Origin: Taudactylus pleione
Taxonomy: Eukaryota; Chordata; Amphibia; Anura; Myobatrachidae
Assembly (NCBI GenBank): GCA_031769625.1
Contig: JAUIMM010000088.1
Location: forward strand, 4,727,501-4,791,500
Direction of reading: 5' to 3'
Length of the DNA stretch: 64,000 bases
This document shows positions 51,201 through 58,736 of this stretch, piece by piece. The position numbers and the translations under genes were made by a program. Within the stretch, counting starts at the first letter, position 1; each line of letters opens with the position of its first letter. The notes beneath the pieces are model-generated. The model was not told where the DNA came from. It saw only the letters and a program-made list of their open reading frames with translations, and searched no databases.

Positions 51201-54200
51201 GCCGGTGGGCATCTCTATACATTTCCAGGCGGCTGCATGCATTAGCAGATTGTCACACAGCAGCTGCGTATGGCGTCACAGCTGCAATTGCGCTAGCTCC
51301 CACACCCGAGTCATTCCTAGAGAGCGCCCATCATCTATCATGAACCTAATTTATAATGTGCACTGGAACAGCAACGCTAATCTGTCTGATTTGCACATGT
51401 GCATCTATCTCACTTATAGGTATACATGTAAGCTGGCAAGCAGGGCCCTCATACCTCTTAGTCTGATAATATCCTGTCTAGTTTTATTACTGTTGTAATA
51501 AATGAGGAATAATCTCAGTAAACATAAATGGCCAGATTCTGAGGCAGATTCAGCTGGTTATATAGAGTTTTAGCAGAAGCGAATTAACACATTTTAGCGT
51601 ATCTCTGGACCATTCGGAGTCAGAGGAACCTTGTCCGGATCTCTCTCTGCATGAAATGAGTTTCTGGGTGGCAGCTGCAGCCATCGCAAGATCCATCTCG
51701 TGGGAGAGTAACCGGCATGTACTGTAGCTTACTTCTGTGCTATACCGTCACACACACAGCTAAGGGAAGCATGTTTCTTACAGATGTCGGTCTTGCACCT
51801 AGCATGGGGAAAGTGCAAATAGCTATACCAATAATGGCGGTAGCAGCTGTGTATGGAAAAAACAGTGGCTGAAGCGGCTTCCCTCTTAGACCCCTTAGCC
51901 CTACAGATCCTGACATTAGCACAAGTTAATAAATCTGGCTTCTGCGGCTTCCCGCAAATATCGCCACTTTGCGTCCGACTCAGAATTAGGCCCAATGTAT
52001 CATGACTGGGATTTTATTAAAGAGAAGGTAGATTAAAATGACGACAACTTATTGGTTCATATGGAGCCTCCCTAATATTCACCTTCTGACCTTTTCCCTC
52101 TCATTCCACTCACACTCTCTTACGTAAATGCAAAAAAATACATAAAAAAAGTAAATGACCTCTACACCTCAGACAGGTAACAAACAGCCCACACATGCCA
52201 CTCCTACCTCCACCTGTCACTGAAGCCTCCTACATGCCCGCCACTGAAGCCTCCTACATGCCCGCCACTGAAGCCTCCTACATGTTGCTCCTACCTCCAT
52301 CTGTCACTGAAACCTCCTACATGCCCGCCACTGAAGCCTCCTACATGTTGCTCCTACCTCCACCTGTCACTGAAGCCTCCTACATGCCCGCCACTGAAGC
52401 CTCCTACATGTTGCTCCTACCTCCACCTGTCACTGAAGCCTCCTACATGCACGCCACTGAAGCCTCCTACATGACGCTCCTTCCTCCACCTGTCACTGAA
52501 ACCTCTTACATGACACTACCTCCACCTGTCACTGAAACCTCCTACATGACGCTCCTTCCTCCACCTGTCACTGAAACCTCCTACATGACACTCCTACCTC
52601 CACCTGTCACTGAAACCTCCTACATGACACTCCTACCTCCACCTGTCACTGAAACCTCCTACATGACATTCAGGCCCCAAACCTTCCTCACACCTAATTA
52701 TCAGCTAATGGGCAGTAATTAAAAAAACTTCTAGTAAAAGCATATTGCAGCATCCTAGTCCAGCCCCTCCCATTCACATGTGACACCAAGTTACTCTCCA
52801 GGCTGCAGCAAAATCACAAATTCCACCAGATCAGTGACAGTGCAGCCGCCTCAGCCTTGAGCTCCGGGGCGGTGGCACAGATTGCACACCCCAAGTTACA
52901 GCCCTGGCTAATTGCGCCATCTCTGACTTGTGTAATGGTGGTCAGAGTGGAAGCATAACCTTGGAAAAAAGGTGTGAGCCTTAGGCTAAAGCTCCCCTGG
53001 GTCACTGTTGCCCATTATTGTTTAAGACAGCGTGATGCATGAGATGCCTAGATATACACAGCATAATGTGGCAATACAGAATGGCAATGTTTGGTCTTGT
53101 GAAAATATAAGTGAAACATGATATAGATTATTCTATATAACCCTGGCTCTCCCTCCAAATTCCTTGACAACTTCGCTTCCTGGCTCCCTCACTTTCTCTC
53201 CTCAGATCTTCCCTCCATTATCCTAGGCGATTTTAATATTCCTATTGACATTCCCACAGAATCCTCTGCAGCTAAACTCCTTACCCTCACCTCTTCATTT
53301 GGTCTCGCCCAATGGACCTCCTCACCCTCCCATGTGAGTGGGCACTCACTTGACCTGGTCTTTACGCACCATTGTGATATTTCTGATTACTCCAATTGCC
53401 CATTCCCCCTCTCTGACCATCACCTTCTCTCTTTTAACCTATCCCTCTCTCCTTCCCCTCCTCTAACTCCTAAGGCTACCATTACTAAGCGTACTATTGA
53501 GGCTATTGACACTGTTGCTTTTTCCTCCCTGCTGGACTCTCTTCTCTCCCCTATCATTTCTCTCTCCTGTCCTGAACAAGCTACTTCCCTGTACGATTCC
53601 TCCCTTACTTCTGCTCTTGATTCTGTTGCTCCAGCAATAACTACTCACCCTCGCAGATCCACACCACAACCCTGGCATTCCAAATGCACCAGATACCTAC
53701 AAAAGTGTTCAAGAATTGCAGAGCGTCAGTGGAGAAAGTCACGCTCTAAGGCTGACTTCCTCCATTTCAAATTTATTCTCTCTTCCTACAGTGCTGCACT
53801 GTCTCTCTCCAAACAAACCTATTTCAAGAACCTCATCTCCTCCCAGTCCTCAAACCCTCGGCGTCTCTTTGCCACTTTTAACTCCCTACTCTGCCCTTCC
53901 CCTCCTTGCCTTCCCTCCTCGCTCTCTGCCCTCGACTTTGCCACCTACTTTACATCTAAAATTGACTCCATACGTGAGGACATCATATCCCATCAGACCC
54001 TCAGCACTCCTCCCCCTCCTTGCCCTTACCACCCCTCCCCTTCTGTCTCACCTACTCTGACATCCTTCTCCCCTGCTTCTGGAGAGGAAGTCATGGCCCT
54101 CATCCGGTCCTCCCCTCCTTCCACCTCCCCTCTTGACCCTATCCCTTCCCGTCTCCTCTCCCACCTGTCTCCTTCTGGCTGTTCCCATCTGGCTCACCTC

Positions 54201-57200
54201 CTTAATCTCTCCCTATCATCTGGCACTGTCCCTTCTGCATTCAAACATGCTCTTGTCTCCCCCATTCTTAAAAAAAACTTACCCTTGATCCTAACATACT
54301 TTCCAACTATCGACCCATCTCTCTTCTCCCTTTTGCTTCCAAACTCCTTGAGCGTATTGTCTACAACCGCCTTACCACCTTTCTTTCCTCCCACTCCCTC
54401 CTCGACTCATTTCAATCTGGCTTCCGATCTCTCCACTCTACTGAAACTGCCCTCACGAAAGTCAGCAATGACCTCCTTGCTGCCAAATCCAAGGGCCACT
54501 ACTCTCTGCTCATTCTCCTTGACCTCTCTGCTGCATTTGACACTGTCGACCACCCTGTCCTCCTGCAAATCCTTTACTCTCTCGGTCTACGTGACACTGC
54601 CCTCTCCTGGCTTTCCTCCTACCTCTCTGATCGTTCCTTCGCTGTGTCCTCTCATGACTCCTCTTCCCCTCCACTTCCACTAACAGTAGGAGTTCCCCAA
54701 GGTTCTGTTCTTGGACCTCTCCTTTTCTCCCTATATACATCCTCTTTAGGTGAACTCATTAACTCCTTTGACCTCCTATATCATCTGTATGCAGATGATA
54801 CTCAAATTTACCTTTCCACCCCTGAGCTCACCCCTGAGCTCCTTACCCGTATCGCCAACTGTCTCTCTGCTGTCTCTTCATGGATGTCCCAGCGCTCTCT
54901 TTTTTTTTTATTTTTTAAACAATTTCTTTTATTGAGACACCGCACATAAGCACAATCAGATACATCAAAATAACAATCACACAAAGTATAAATATACATA
55001 GAGTACAGTAGACATATAGATCATAATTGTTGTGAACATAATATAGTAACAGTGTGTTTACCAAAGAAGAAAAGAAACCCCCCCCCCCCCCAAAAAAAAA
55101 AAAAAAAAAAAAAAAGAGCTCTCTCCCAATCCTCCCCCCCCACCCCAAAAGGATCCATAATCATCTGTATCTGATGAAAACACATTAGGTCGTGGCAGAG
55201 TTGATGTCTATTGGTGTATTATTTCCAACAGTCTGGAGTAAAAACCAAGATGTATCCTTCACACTATAATATATTTGGCGTCGCACGTCGAGGGATAATG
55301 TAGATATATATGATTCCCACATATCAAAAAATTTCTCCACTTTCTTTTCTTTCTCTAAGACTACCTCTACCCAATCCATTCGAAATATGTTATATAACTT
55401 TGTCTTAAATAACACAAAAGATGGGGAGGTGGTCGAAATCCACTCCTGCAATAATGTTTTACGAGCAGCCGCGCTAATTGCCAATAACAGTTTTCTGCTT
55501 CCTTTGCTAGCTCTCATATCTGTAGGTATAATGCCAAAAATAGCCCACTCTGGAATGAAAGGGACATAATTGAGTAAAGCTGACTCCGCATATCGTTTGA
55601 TCCGTAACCAAAATCCTCGGACTATTGGGCACGACCAAAAACAATGATATAAGTCCGCATTATCTTCTCCGCACCTATTCCCAGCGCTTTCTTAAACTTA
55701 ACATGTCTAAGACTGAGCTGATCATTTTCCCACCCTCTTCCACTACATCACTTTCCACAATTTCATTATCTATTGATGGCACAACTATTTCCTCTAGCCC
55801 CAAAGTGCTCTGTCTTGGAGTTATCCTAGACTCCTCCCTCTCCTTTAAACCGCACATTCAGCACCTCTCGCAGTCCTGCCGTTTTCACCTAAAAAATATC
55901 TCCAGGATTAGACCCTTCCTCACCCAGGATGCCACTAAAACCCTCATCCACTCACTGGTCATATCCAGATTGGACTACTGTAACCTTCTCCTAGCTGGCC
56001 TCCCAGTCTCTCACCTCTCTCCACTACAATCTGTTCTCAATGCTGCTGCTCGGCTCATCTTCCTCTCCAGACGTTCTACATCTGCTTCCCCTCTCCTTCA
56101 AGCCCTACACTGGCTCCCCTTCCCCTTCAGATGCCAATTTAAGGTTCTTACATTCGCCTACAAAGCCCTCACCAAATCCTCTCCCGCATACATTTCTGAC
56201 CTTCTCTCCCTTCACACTCCCGCCCGCCCACTTCGCTCAACTAATGCATGCTGCCTCTCTTGCCAACTGATTACTTCCTCCCACTCCCGCATCCGAGATT
56301 TTGCTCGTGCTGCTCCCTACCTTTGGAATGCTCTCCCTCTCCCCATCAGACTCTCCACCTCTCTACAAATCTTCAAACGGGCTCTCAAGACCCACTACTT
56401 CATCAAGGCCTTCCAGCACTCATCCTAACCCACCTCATGCTATTTCCTTCCTATCTTCCCCTTCTGTGTCACGCCTGTCTGTCTGCCCCTCCCCTTAGAA
56501 TGTAAGCTCTCATGAGCAGGGACCTCTTCCCTCATGTGCGTCTCTTTAAATTTTCTTCTACTCTCTACTCCCCATAGGGCACCTAACACGTGACTGCCAT
56601 CTCCCGGCAGCTTATTGTGAGTGCTTTAATCACTATTTCAGCAATGTATATAAGTTGTGTCCTTGTCCTGCACTGTAATGTACTGTAAGTTACTTGTTTA
56701 CCTATTAGTTCTATGTACTATGTAAGGCGCTGCGGAACACTTGTGGCGCCATATAAATAAAGGATAATAATAATAATAATAAATAATAACACACCTGCAA
56801 GAAACAGGGTGGGATTAAGGGCCACATGTGCCTGAGGCAGAAAATGAACAGTGATGTGTGGGCATGGCTAGTTCTGTGTGGGCGCGGTCAGTGCCATGTG
56901 GGGCTGTACACCGCAAAACTATCAGCAATAGCGTCTCTCTAAATACATAACAGTAGGAAAATAGAATTACAATTTTAATATTTATGGCTGACCATGCGGC
57001 AAGCTGGGTGGCAGGTCATCACCACGCTGTCATGACGAAGGGCCTATTCTTATGTGGAGGCCTGGAGTTGTAGCTCCATCTACCCCTTTGTTAATGTGAC
57101 AAAACCAACACTGGATGGAAACGGTGATTATCACTCACACCTTTATGAGAGACACTCCAAATGCACCTTTCTTCACTTTAGACTTTAGCTGTTCGCATAA

Positions 57201-57281
57201 TTTACCAATGAACTGATGAGGCACCACAAAGATCAGAATATCTGCCCCCGCAGCTGCTTCAGTCAATTCAGGCACAGCCAC
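27456..57281 (-). CDS. gpd1: Glycerol-3-phosphate dehydrogenase [NAD+], cytosolic; six 3' exons of a split gene (partial)
   Basis: The enzyme reduces dihydroxyacetone phosphate to sn-glycerol 3-phosphate with NADH in the cytosol, linking glycolysis to lipid synthesis and the glycerol-phosphate shuttle. Six minus-strand exons join in phase to give 276 codons plus stop. Numbered back from a 349-residue protein, all known active-site residues fall in place: K120, K204, N205, D260, T264, R269, N270, K296 and Q298. The C-terminus NHPEHM and the stretches SIEQLEK and GVDEGP favour GPD1 over the paralogue GPD1L, although a few residues (e.g. [12 protein letters not shown]) look GPD1L-like. Exons 1-2 (residues 1-73, with the GxGxxG nucleotide-binding loop) are not in the window. 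No frameshift or stop is seen, so the gene looks intact. The family is very sure; the exact paralogue is fairly sure. Confidence 0.93.
27850..28160. mobile_element. CCCTAACC-core inverted-repeat element, second family
   Basis: ggcggctgaataaccgcc and cccgacacc-type arms border a CCCTAACCC-rich core (27951-28100). Related copies are at 46235, 50430 and 63775. Right arm decayed. Confidence 0.55.
28480..29060. repeat. Unclassified dispersed repeat in intron 7
   Basis: gccctgctcatgtgagcttacaatct resembles the antisense of L2-type tails, followed by repeat-like text up to the T-run at 29041. I cannot assign the family. Confidence 0.3.
29212..29465. mobile_element. piggyBac-like remnant(s)
   Basis: atggtgcatacacatggtca at 29214 recurs as atggtgcatacacacggtca at about 29444, with AACGAT/ATCGTT arms between. 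Probably two partial copies. Confidence 0.45.
29800..30950. other. Intron 7 stretch, little recognised
   Basis: tttatttatgtaacaccagc at about 29805 looks like a LINE/SINE tail fragment. A T-run at about 30518-30535. Nothing else supportable. Confidence 0.4.
30952..31395 (+). mobile_element. Internally deleted L2-type LINE
   Basis: About 47 bases (30952-30998) align with the endonuclease-coding start of the L2 at 53141, then jump to text matching 56368 onward (atcttcaaatggactctcaa). The 3' tail ends ggcgccatataataataata. About 2.4 kb of LINE sequence is missing. Confidence 0.8.
31400..32890. other. Intron 7 stretch without recognised features
   Basis: No exon-like conserved protein and no clear transposon termini seen. 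Confidence 0.45.
32893..34542 (+). pseudogene. Decayed Tc1-family transposase gene and element
   Basis: A Tc1/mariner transposon relic in intron 7. Recognisable blocks in order are TGGTCTGATGAATCC (the WSDES-type motif), CAGCAGGATAATG (QQDN, second catalytic Asp) and a stretch reading [16 protein letters not shown] with the third catalytic region. It ends [19 protein letters not shown] and stop at 34387-34389. These lie in three different frames, so there are at least two frameshifts. From memory of this Tc1 family, the N-terminal DNA-binding part is deleted between about 33563 and 33567. The right end is ggctgatcggtgta; the left end is split by a Harbinger-type insertion at 32919-33502. It cannot encode a working transposase. 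Confidence 0.88.
32919..33502. mobile_element. PIF/Harbinger-type miniature element, family F, inside the Tc1 left end
   Basis: 584 bp with ends gggcccgattcagagcc and ggctctgaatcaggccc and TAA on both sides (32916-32918 and 33503-33505). It splits Tc1-type text agaacattaa / taaatccactgacaagtg. It is the inverted counterpart of 10652. Confidence 0.9.
34703..35139. mobile_element. TA-flanked miniature element, family I
   Basis: 437 bp. Ends cagatgggtccacatacatc and gatgtatgtgggcacatctg, TA on both sides. Target TA suggests a Tc1/mariner-mobilised element. It lies 62 bases from gpd1 exon 7. A second copy is at 48968. Confidence 0.82.
35201..35307 (-). CDS. gpd1: gpd1 coding exon 7 (residues 283-317 plus two bases)
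   Basis: 107 bases: 35 codons and two bases (AA) that complete a lysine with the first base of exon 8. It reads [20 protein letters not shown], with the conserved K296 and Q298, followed by [15 protein letters not shown]. The acceptor is CCAG and the donor is GTAAGTG. Confidence 0.94.
36175..36466. mobile_element. Miniature inverted-repeat element, family J
   Basis: ggagatgtactaagccttgg and agtaccaacc at the left; ggttggtactttatctctc and atacatctacccc at the right. Related to 61559-61673. Confidence 0.6.
36470..37465. other. Intron 5 stretch without recognised features
   Basis: No repeat termini or coding motif identified. Confidence 0.4.
37466..37680. mobile_element. Inverted-repeat element of 215 bp
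   Basis: Left arm gtctttccatggtaactcac and right arm gtgagttaccatggaatgac pair over about 29 bases (37466-37494 and 37650-37680). AT-rich loop, no coding. Confidence 0.65.
37770..37949. mobile_element. TA-flanked near-palindrome (hairpin element)
   Basis: Ends gggatgtgcaggc and gcctgcacatccc, TA on both sides. Inner arms agtggcaaaacgtcatc and gatgacgttttgccact extend the pairing. It would fold into one long hairpin. An end fragment lies at 20117. Confidence 0.8.
38285..38518 (-). CDS. gpd1: gpd1 coding exon 6 (residues 205-282)
   Basis: 78 codons, phase 0 at both ends. This is the core of the C-terminal substrate-binding domain. It begins [20 protein letters not shown] and carries [18 protein letters not shown] with D260, T264, R269 and N270, which contact the substrate phosphate and active site in the known enzyme. 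It ends EAFARTGK. The acceptor is GGCAG and the donor is GTAAGAA. It is the most conserved exon in the window and leaves no doubt about the family. Confidence 0.97.
38670..38716. repeat. (CA)n microsatellite
   Basis: Dinucleotide run interrupted by tatc at about 38701. Confidence 0.95.
38720..39115. mobile_element. Harbinger-type element, right end unclear
   Basis: Starts gggcctgattcagaggtg. The interior is of the same style as other copies, but the expected mirrored end is missing or mutated (tcaattcagacgc at about 39092). Confidence 0.5.
39131..39402. mobile_element. Inverted-repeat element with central (TA)n
   Basis: Arms ccacatgggcctggagctga and tcagctccaggcccatgtgg pair over about 30 bases and enclose a (ta)n run at 39202-39253. 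The right end ...ttaatctggcactg looks hAT-like. Confidence 0.65.
39480..39575. mobile_element. hAT-type end fragment
   Basis: acagtttgggaaccactg at the right end is typical of hAT miniature elements. The mirrored left end was not found. Confidence 0.45.
40025..40213. mobile_element. Miniature element, family K, with internal duplication
   Basis: atagcaaccaatcagattct and atctgattggttgctatggg are the hallmark arms shared with 58486. cttcactttagtaaatata occurs twice and actccactgataa is mirrored, so the left end is rearranged. Confidence 0.6.
40424..40836. mobile_element. Miniature element, family L
   Basis: Ends gggtgggacgcatgg and gcatcccaccca. The interior (ggtaagagctgttctttgc, cttccgggtctatgaacc) matches the block at 60640-60830. 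Confidence 0.55.
40885..41165. mobile_element. Half copy of the telomere-motif inverted-repeat element
   Basis: gacgacagatgttcgacagg, ggttgacaagggcaaaa and a short GGTTAGGGTTAGG array with an A-run match the left half of 7547-8258. Most of the right arm is missing. Confidence 0.65.
41490..42197. repeat. Old dispersed repeat split by a hAT insertion
   Basis: atatagcgcacacatattcc at about 41503, then after the insertion ggagcttacaatctt, aattaacctaccag, agcacccggaggtaacc and caatctccacacag. This block is very common in fish, shark and frog DNA; its class is not certain to me. The parts are 41490-41561 and 41927-42197. Confidence 0.6.
41562..41926. mobile_element. hAT-like miniature element inside the 41490 repeat
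   Basis: 365 bp. Ends cacctcccaa and ttgggaggtatg; flanks catcagct (41554-41561) and catcagtc (41927-41934) share six of eight positions. Inner text such as gggactgtcccacc is mirrored. Confidence 0.65.
42246..42270. repeat. (AC)n microsatellite
   Basis: Short uninterrupted dinucleotide run. Confidence 0.9.
42271..43320. other. Intron 5 stretch without recognised features
   Basis: No conserved coding or repeat ends identified. Confidence 0.4.
43322..43674. mobile_element. Harbinger-type miniature element
   Basis: Ends ggggccgattcgggtc and ccaactaagaatcagccc. Diverged from families B and F. Confidence 0.55.
43920..44034. mobile_element. hAT-type miniature element
   Basis: Starts cagtgcttaaagtggtcc, the same end as the right end of 47706, and finishes ggttccccacccctg. 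No convincing target duplication. Confidence 0.5.
44071..44356. mobile_element. piggyBac-like miniature element, family G variant
   Basis: Ends ggggcctatccattaccc and agtggataggcccc; left flank TTAA (44067-44070), right ATTA. It shares the terminal 13 bases with 22274 but has a different interior with a cgactttgtgaa/ttcacaaagtcg hairpin. Confidence 0.78.
45211..46040. mobile_element. piggyBac-like element of about 830 bp
   Basis: Ends ggtacacactaggacgatat and atcgctccagtatgtaccc are imperfect inverted repeats. Right flank TTAA (46041-46044). Inside, a 27-bp stretch around gctatatggaggaacgcgtg is duplicated at 45361-45413. No transposase recognised. Confidence 0.5.
46235..46515. mobile_element. 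CCCTAACC-core inverted-repeat element, second family
   Basis: Left arm with gatcccgg and cgggatcccgacgcc; right arm cggcatcccgaccgccggg; core of CCCTACCCC/AACCCTACC runs. Confidence 0.7.
46592..46772. mobile_element. piggyBac-like fragment
   Basis: Right end tgtgtgtgtatgcaccttta resembles the ends at 29212. Several ATCGTT/AACGAT arms inside. Confidence 0.4.
46940..47424 (+). mobile_element. Possible endogenous-retrovirus-like LTR with primer-binding-site-like sequence
   Basis: Begins TGTGAGATAGCC, has AATAAA at 47140-47145, and is followed at 47425 by tggtggcagcatcg, which resembles a retroviral tRNA primer-binding site. About 280 bases of leader follow before another transposon, with no gag, pol or env seen. 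A solo or 3'-truncated LTR is the simplest reading; no second LTR or target duplication was found. Confidence 0.35.
47706..48646. mobile_element. Non-autonomous hAT element carrying a minisatellite
   Basis: 941 bp with ends caggggttaaagtgg and ccactttaagcactg. Flanks actacaag (47698-47705) and accacaag (48647-48654) match 7 of 8. The core (47800-48020) matches the inverse of 14285-14500, and a minisatellite lies at 48045-48420. No transposase. Confidence 0.87.
48045..48420. repeat. Minisatellite, about 33-36 bp unit
   Basis: Units such as tactgtgggcactgcataag and aggcactacc repeat from about 48180, preceded by looser gggcactactactggg units. Confidence 0.85.
48968..49409. mobile_element. TA-flanked miniature element, family I
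   Basis: 442 bp. Ends cagatgtatccacatatatc and gatgtatgtagacacatctg, TA on both sides. The interior (gcaggcatgcc-type and gatacacccg blocks) matches 34703. It ends about 375 bases from gpd1 exon 5. Confidence 0.8.
49785..49897 (-). CDS. gpd1: gpd1 coding exon 5 (end of residue 167 to K204)
   Basis: 113 bases: two bases completing G167, then 37 codons. It reads [19 protein letters not shown] and then [18 protein letters not shown]. The last codon is the catalytic lysine K204, directly before the donor GTAGGAG. The acceptor is CTAG. The last 18 bases of this exon plus four donor bases are repeated exactly at 50807-50828 in intron 3. Confidence 0.95.
49898..49986 (-). other. gpd1 intron 4, 89 bp
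   Basis: A complete GT-AG intron with donor GTAAGT, acceptor CTAG and a strong branch-point match TACTGAC about 35 bases before the acceptor. It carries no repeat. Every other gpd1 intron in the window is 3-11 kb. Confidence 0.9.
49987..50125 (-). CDS. gpd1: gpd1 coding exon 4 (residues 121-166 plus first base of 167)
   Basis: 139 bases: 46 codons and one extra base, ending in phase 1. It starts [18 protein letters not shown] and includes [20 protein letters not shown], the highly conserved segment after K120. The acceptor is CCAG and the donor GTAAGT is a perfect consensus. It is separated from the next exon by an intron of only 89 bases. Confidence 0.94.
50430..50690. mobile_element. CCCTAACC-core inverted-repeat element, second family
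   Basis: Left arm with gggatgccagcgctcagg and ggatcccggcgg; right arm with ccgggatgccggtgtcg and gggatgccggtgcc; core of CCTAACCCTCCC. Confidence 0.7.
50788..50828 (-). repeat. Partial duplicate of gpd1 exon 5 end and splice donor, inside intron 3
   Basis: Bases 50807-50828 equal 49781-49802 exactly over 22 bases, covering the codons for ICGALK and the donor GTAG. Further left, 50788-50806 resembles 49761-49780 with small gaps, so the copy includes some intron 5 sequence. It lies about 680 bases upstream of exon 4 in transcript order and abuts a Harbinger-like terminus at 50830. It lacks an acceptor of its own, so it is probably a dead fragment. Confidence 0.8.
50830..51318. mobile_element. 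Harbinger-like element next to the exon-5 fragment
   Basis: Starts aggccggactcagatg. The best mirrored end is cacccgagtcattcct near 51318. Decayed, so boundaries are approximate. Confidence 0.45.
51528..51992. mobile_element. Harbinger-type miniature element
   Basis: Left end ggccagattctgaggcag, right end cgactcagaattaggccc. No transposase. Confidence 0.55.
52195..52672 (+). repeat. Minisatellite with codon-sized units (24 and 39 bp)
   Basis: Units are all multiples of three: 24-bp cccgccactgaagcctcctacatg and 39-bp units containing ctacctccacctgtcac. One 175-codon frame stays open, reading [11 protein letters not shown] and PATEASYM. It is flanked by non-coding intron DNA on the strand opposite to gpd1, with no promoter, splice sites or known homologue recognised. 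Confidence 0.85.
53139..56790 (+). pseudogene. L2-clade LINE, 5'-truncated, frameshifted and interrupted
   Basis: A non-LTR retrotransposon in intron 3, antisense to gpd1. Its frame starts within the endonuclease ([11 protein letters not shown] at about 53217, GHSLDL, then SDHH at about 53415). Reverse transcriptase blocks follow: NYRPISLL near 54300, [11 protein letters not shown] near 54525, [13 protein letters not shown] near 54690 and the catalytic YADD near 54790. The frame changes at an A-run at 54270-54277, and a Tx1-type fragment interrupts it at 54897-55678. Coding resumes at 55682 and ends [11 protein letters not shown] with a stop at 56426-56428. The tail ggcgccatataaataaagg and (TAA)n typify L2. 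It cannot move on its own. Confidence 0.92.
54897..55678 (-). mobile_element. 5'-truncated Tx1/L1-type LINE 3' end inserted in the L2
   Basis: Flanked by a perfect 10-bp target duplication tcccagcgct (54887-54896 and 55679-55688). The T-run at 54899-54908 is its poly(A) end in minus orientation. A frame open from the insertion start (about 55676) to the stop at 55185 encodes the C-terminal part of an ORF2 protein, starting near [17 protein letters not shown] (a Cys/His motif typical of L1-like ORF2 ends) and ending [12 protein letters not shown]12/A22-like run sits at 55078-55116 in the 3' untranslated part. The clade is a judgement from motif style. Confidence 0.85.
56791..57140. other. Intron 3 end, no recognised repeat
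   Basis: Unique-looking DNA between the L2 tail and gpd1 exon 3. Confidence 0.5.
57141..57281 (-). CDS. gpd1: gpd1 coding exon 3 (residues 74-120)
   Basis: 47 codons in phase 0 at both ends. It reads from [10 protein letters not shown] through [14 protein letters not shown] to GVSLIK. This is the end of the NAD-binding Rossmann domain, and its last codon is the conserved active-site lysine K120. The acceptor is CTAG just above 57281 and the donor is GTGTGAGT just below 57141; this is the only GTG-type donor in the gene. A search of the rest of the window to 64000 on this strand found no exon 2 or exon 1. Confidence 0.93.
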
Positions 57282-57865
57282 CTAGAGAAGATAAAAATAA
57301 TGTAACATATCAGAATAACGTAAAAAACAGCCTGTAAAATGACAATTAGAAGCGGATTGGTTGCTACTTCTCTTTCTCCAAGGTTTGATACATCTTCCCA
57401 GTCTAAGTCAACAACTTGCCCTGCTTTTTTTGTGTGCGCGCAGGTGAATGGCCTCCTCATGTTTGAAAAAAAACAATGAAGAAAAAAAAAAAAAATCTGC
57501 ATTTCCTTTTGTAGGATAGAGGATGCTCTGGAAAATGACCAAGGTGCAAACAATAAAAATGTCACTTTAATGTCAAACCTGCCGATACTTTAGGACCAAC
57601 TCTTTATTGCAATCTTTTCTTAAAATACTATTTGGTTTCGGCTTATTCAGGTCTTAAAATAATCATGAGAGTGAGGTAACTTTGGCACTGTCTATATTAC
57701 ATGTGTTACGGTTTGATGCAGTTTATTACATGGGATGAAGTGGACTAGATGAATGACACCAAAACGTGTTCAATATGGCTTTACACTTTAGTGGTTGGTA
57801 AATGACCCCTATTATCTTACAAGATCTATGTGCTGCTGTTATAGTACAGAGGTGTCCTTATACAC

Positions 57866-58049
57866 CACAGGTTCTCAAACTCAGTCCTCAGGACCCCAAA
57901 CAGTGCATGTTTTCCAGGTCTCCTCACAGAATCACAAGTGCGATAACTAGCTCCACCTGTGGATCTTTTAAAATGTGTCAGTGAGTAATGACTACACCTG
58001 TAAAACGAGACCTGTGTGGGGTCCTGAGGACAGAGTTTGAGAACCACTG
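57866..58049. mobile_element. hAT miniature element, family E
   Basis: Ends cacaggttctcaaactc and gagtttgagaaccactg; flanks ttatacac and ttctactc share six of eight. Same family as 10442 and 23276. Confidence 0.8.
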
Positions 58050-58485
58050 TTCTACTCCATTACCGCAGTAGCGCAAAACAGCCCTTCTCAACGTGCCAGG
58101 GCCAGTGTGACGTGGCTTATGCGATTGAATGTGCGTCACAATGAGACAATTGTAACCAGAGTGCATTCATTTGATGTGTGACACATGTACATCTGCATGC
58201 GACAGAGTCTGAATCTTTATATGAAGGAAGTGCTATGACGCAGCGGCTGCTGTTTTTTTTTTTTTTTTCACACCTAGCTCCGCTGGGCTTCATCTGCGAC
58301 TTTATATATATTTAAAATGAATTCCGAAGCGGTAAAAGTCTAAGTCGGCATCACTGGTACAGAGTTTCGCTGTGTCTGAGGTGTGAATAAGACGCAAATT
58401 AAAAAAAAATATATATATATTACAATGCTACACGCCGTGGCTCTCTTGTCTCCGGTGTCTCACGCCGCATGGTGTATTGAGGCTA
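58050..58485. other. Intron 2 stretch, possible family I remnant
   Basis: tctgcatgcgacag and gtgccagggccagtgtgacg resemble parts of family I. A T-run at 58252-58268 and a short (ta)n at 58410. Confidence 0.3.
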
Positions 58486-58674
58486 GGGGGGTAATTTACT
58501 AAAGTCAGTTTTTAGAAGTGAGTTTTAGAAGATATGTTGCCCATAGCAGCCAGATTCTACTTAACACTTAACTAGCACCTTCTAGAAGATAATAGCTAGA
58601 ATCTGATTGGTTGCTATGGGCAACATCTCTTCTAAAACGCACTTCTAAAGACTCTTACTATAGTAAATTTACCC
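58486..58674. mobile_element. Miniature element, family K
   Basis: Ends ggggtaatttactaaag and tagtaaatttacccc, CTA on both sides (58483-58485 and 58675-58677). Inner arms include atctgattggttgctatggg. Confidence 0.8.
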
Positions 58675-58736
58675 CTAGATGTAGGAGGACAGTCTGTATA
58701 CTATGGGGTAGTGATCGGCATTCTGTCACCAACATC

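Noticed and set aside
27456..57281. GPD1L rather than GPD1
   Set aside because: The C-terminus NHPEHM, SIEQLEK and GVDEGP fit GPD1 better. A few GPD1L-like residues remain, so a full-length tree would settle it.
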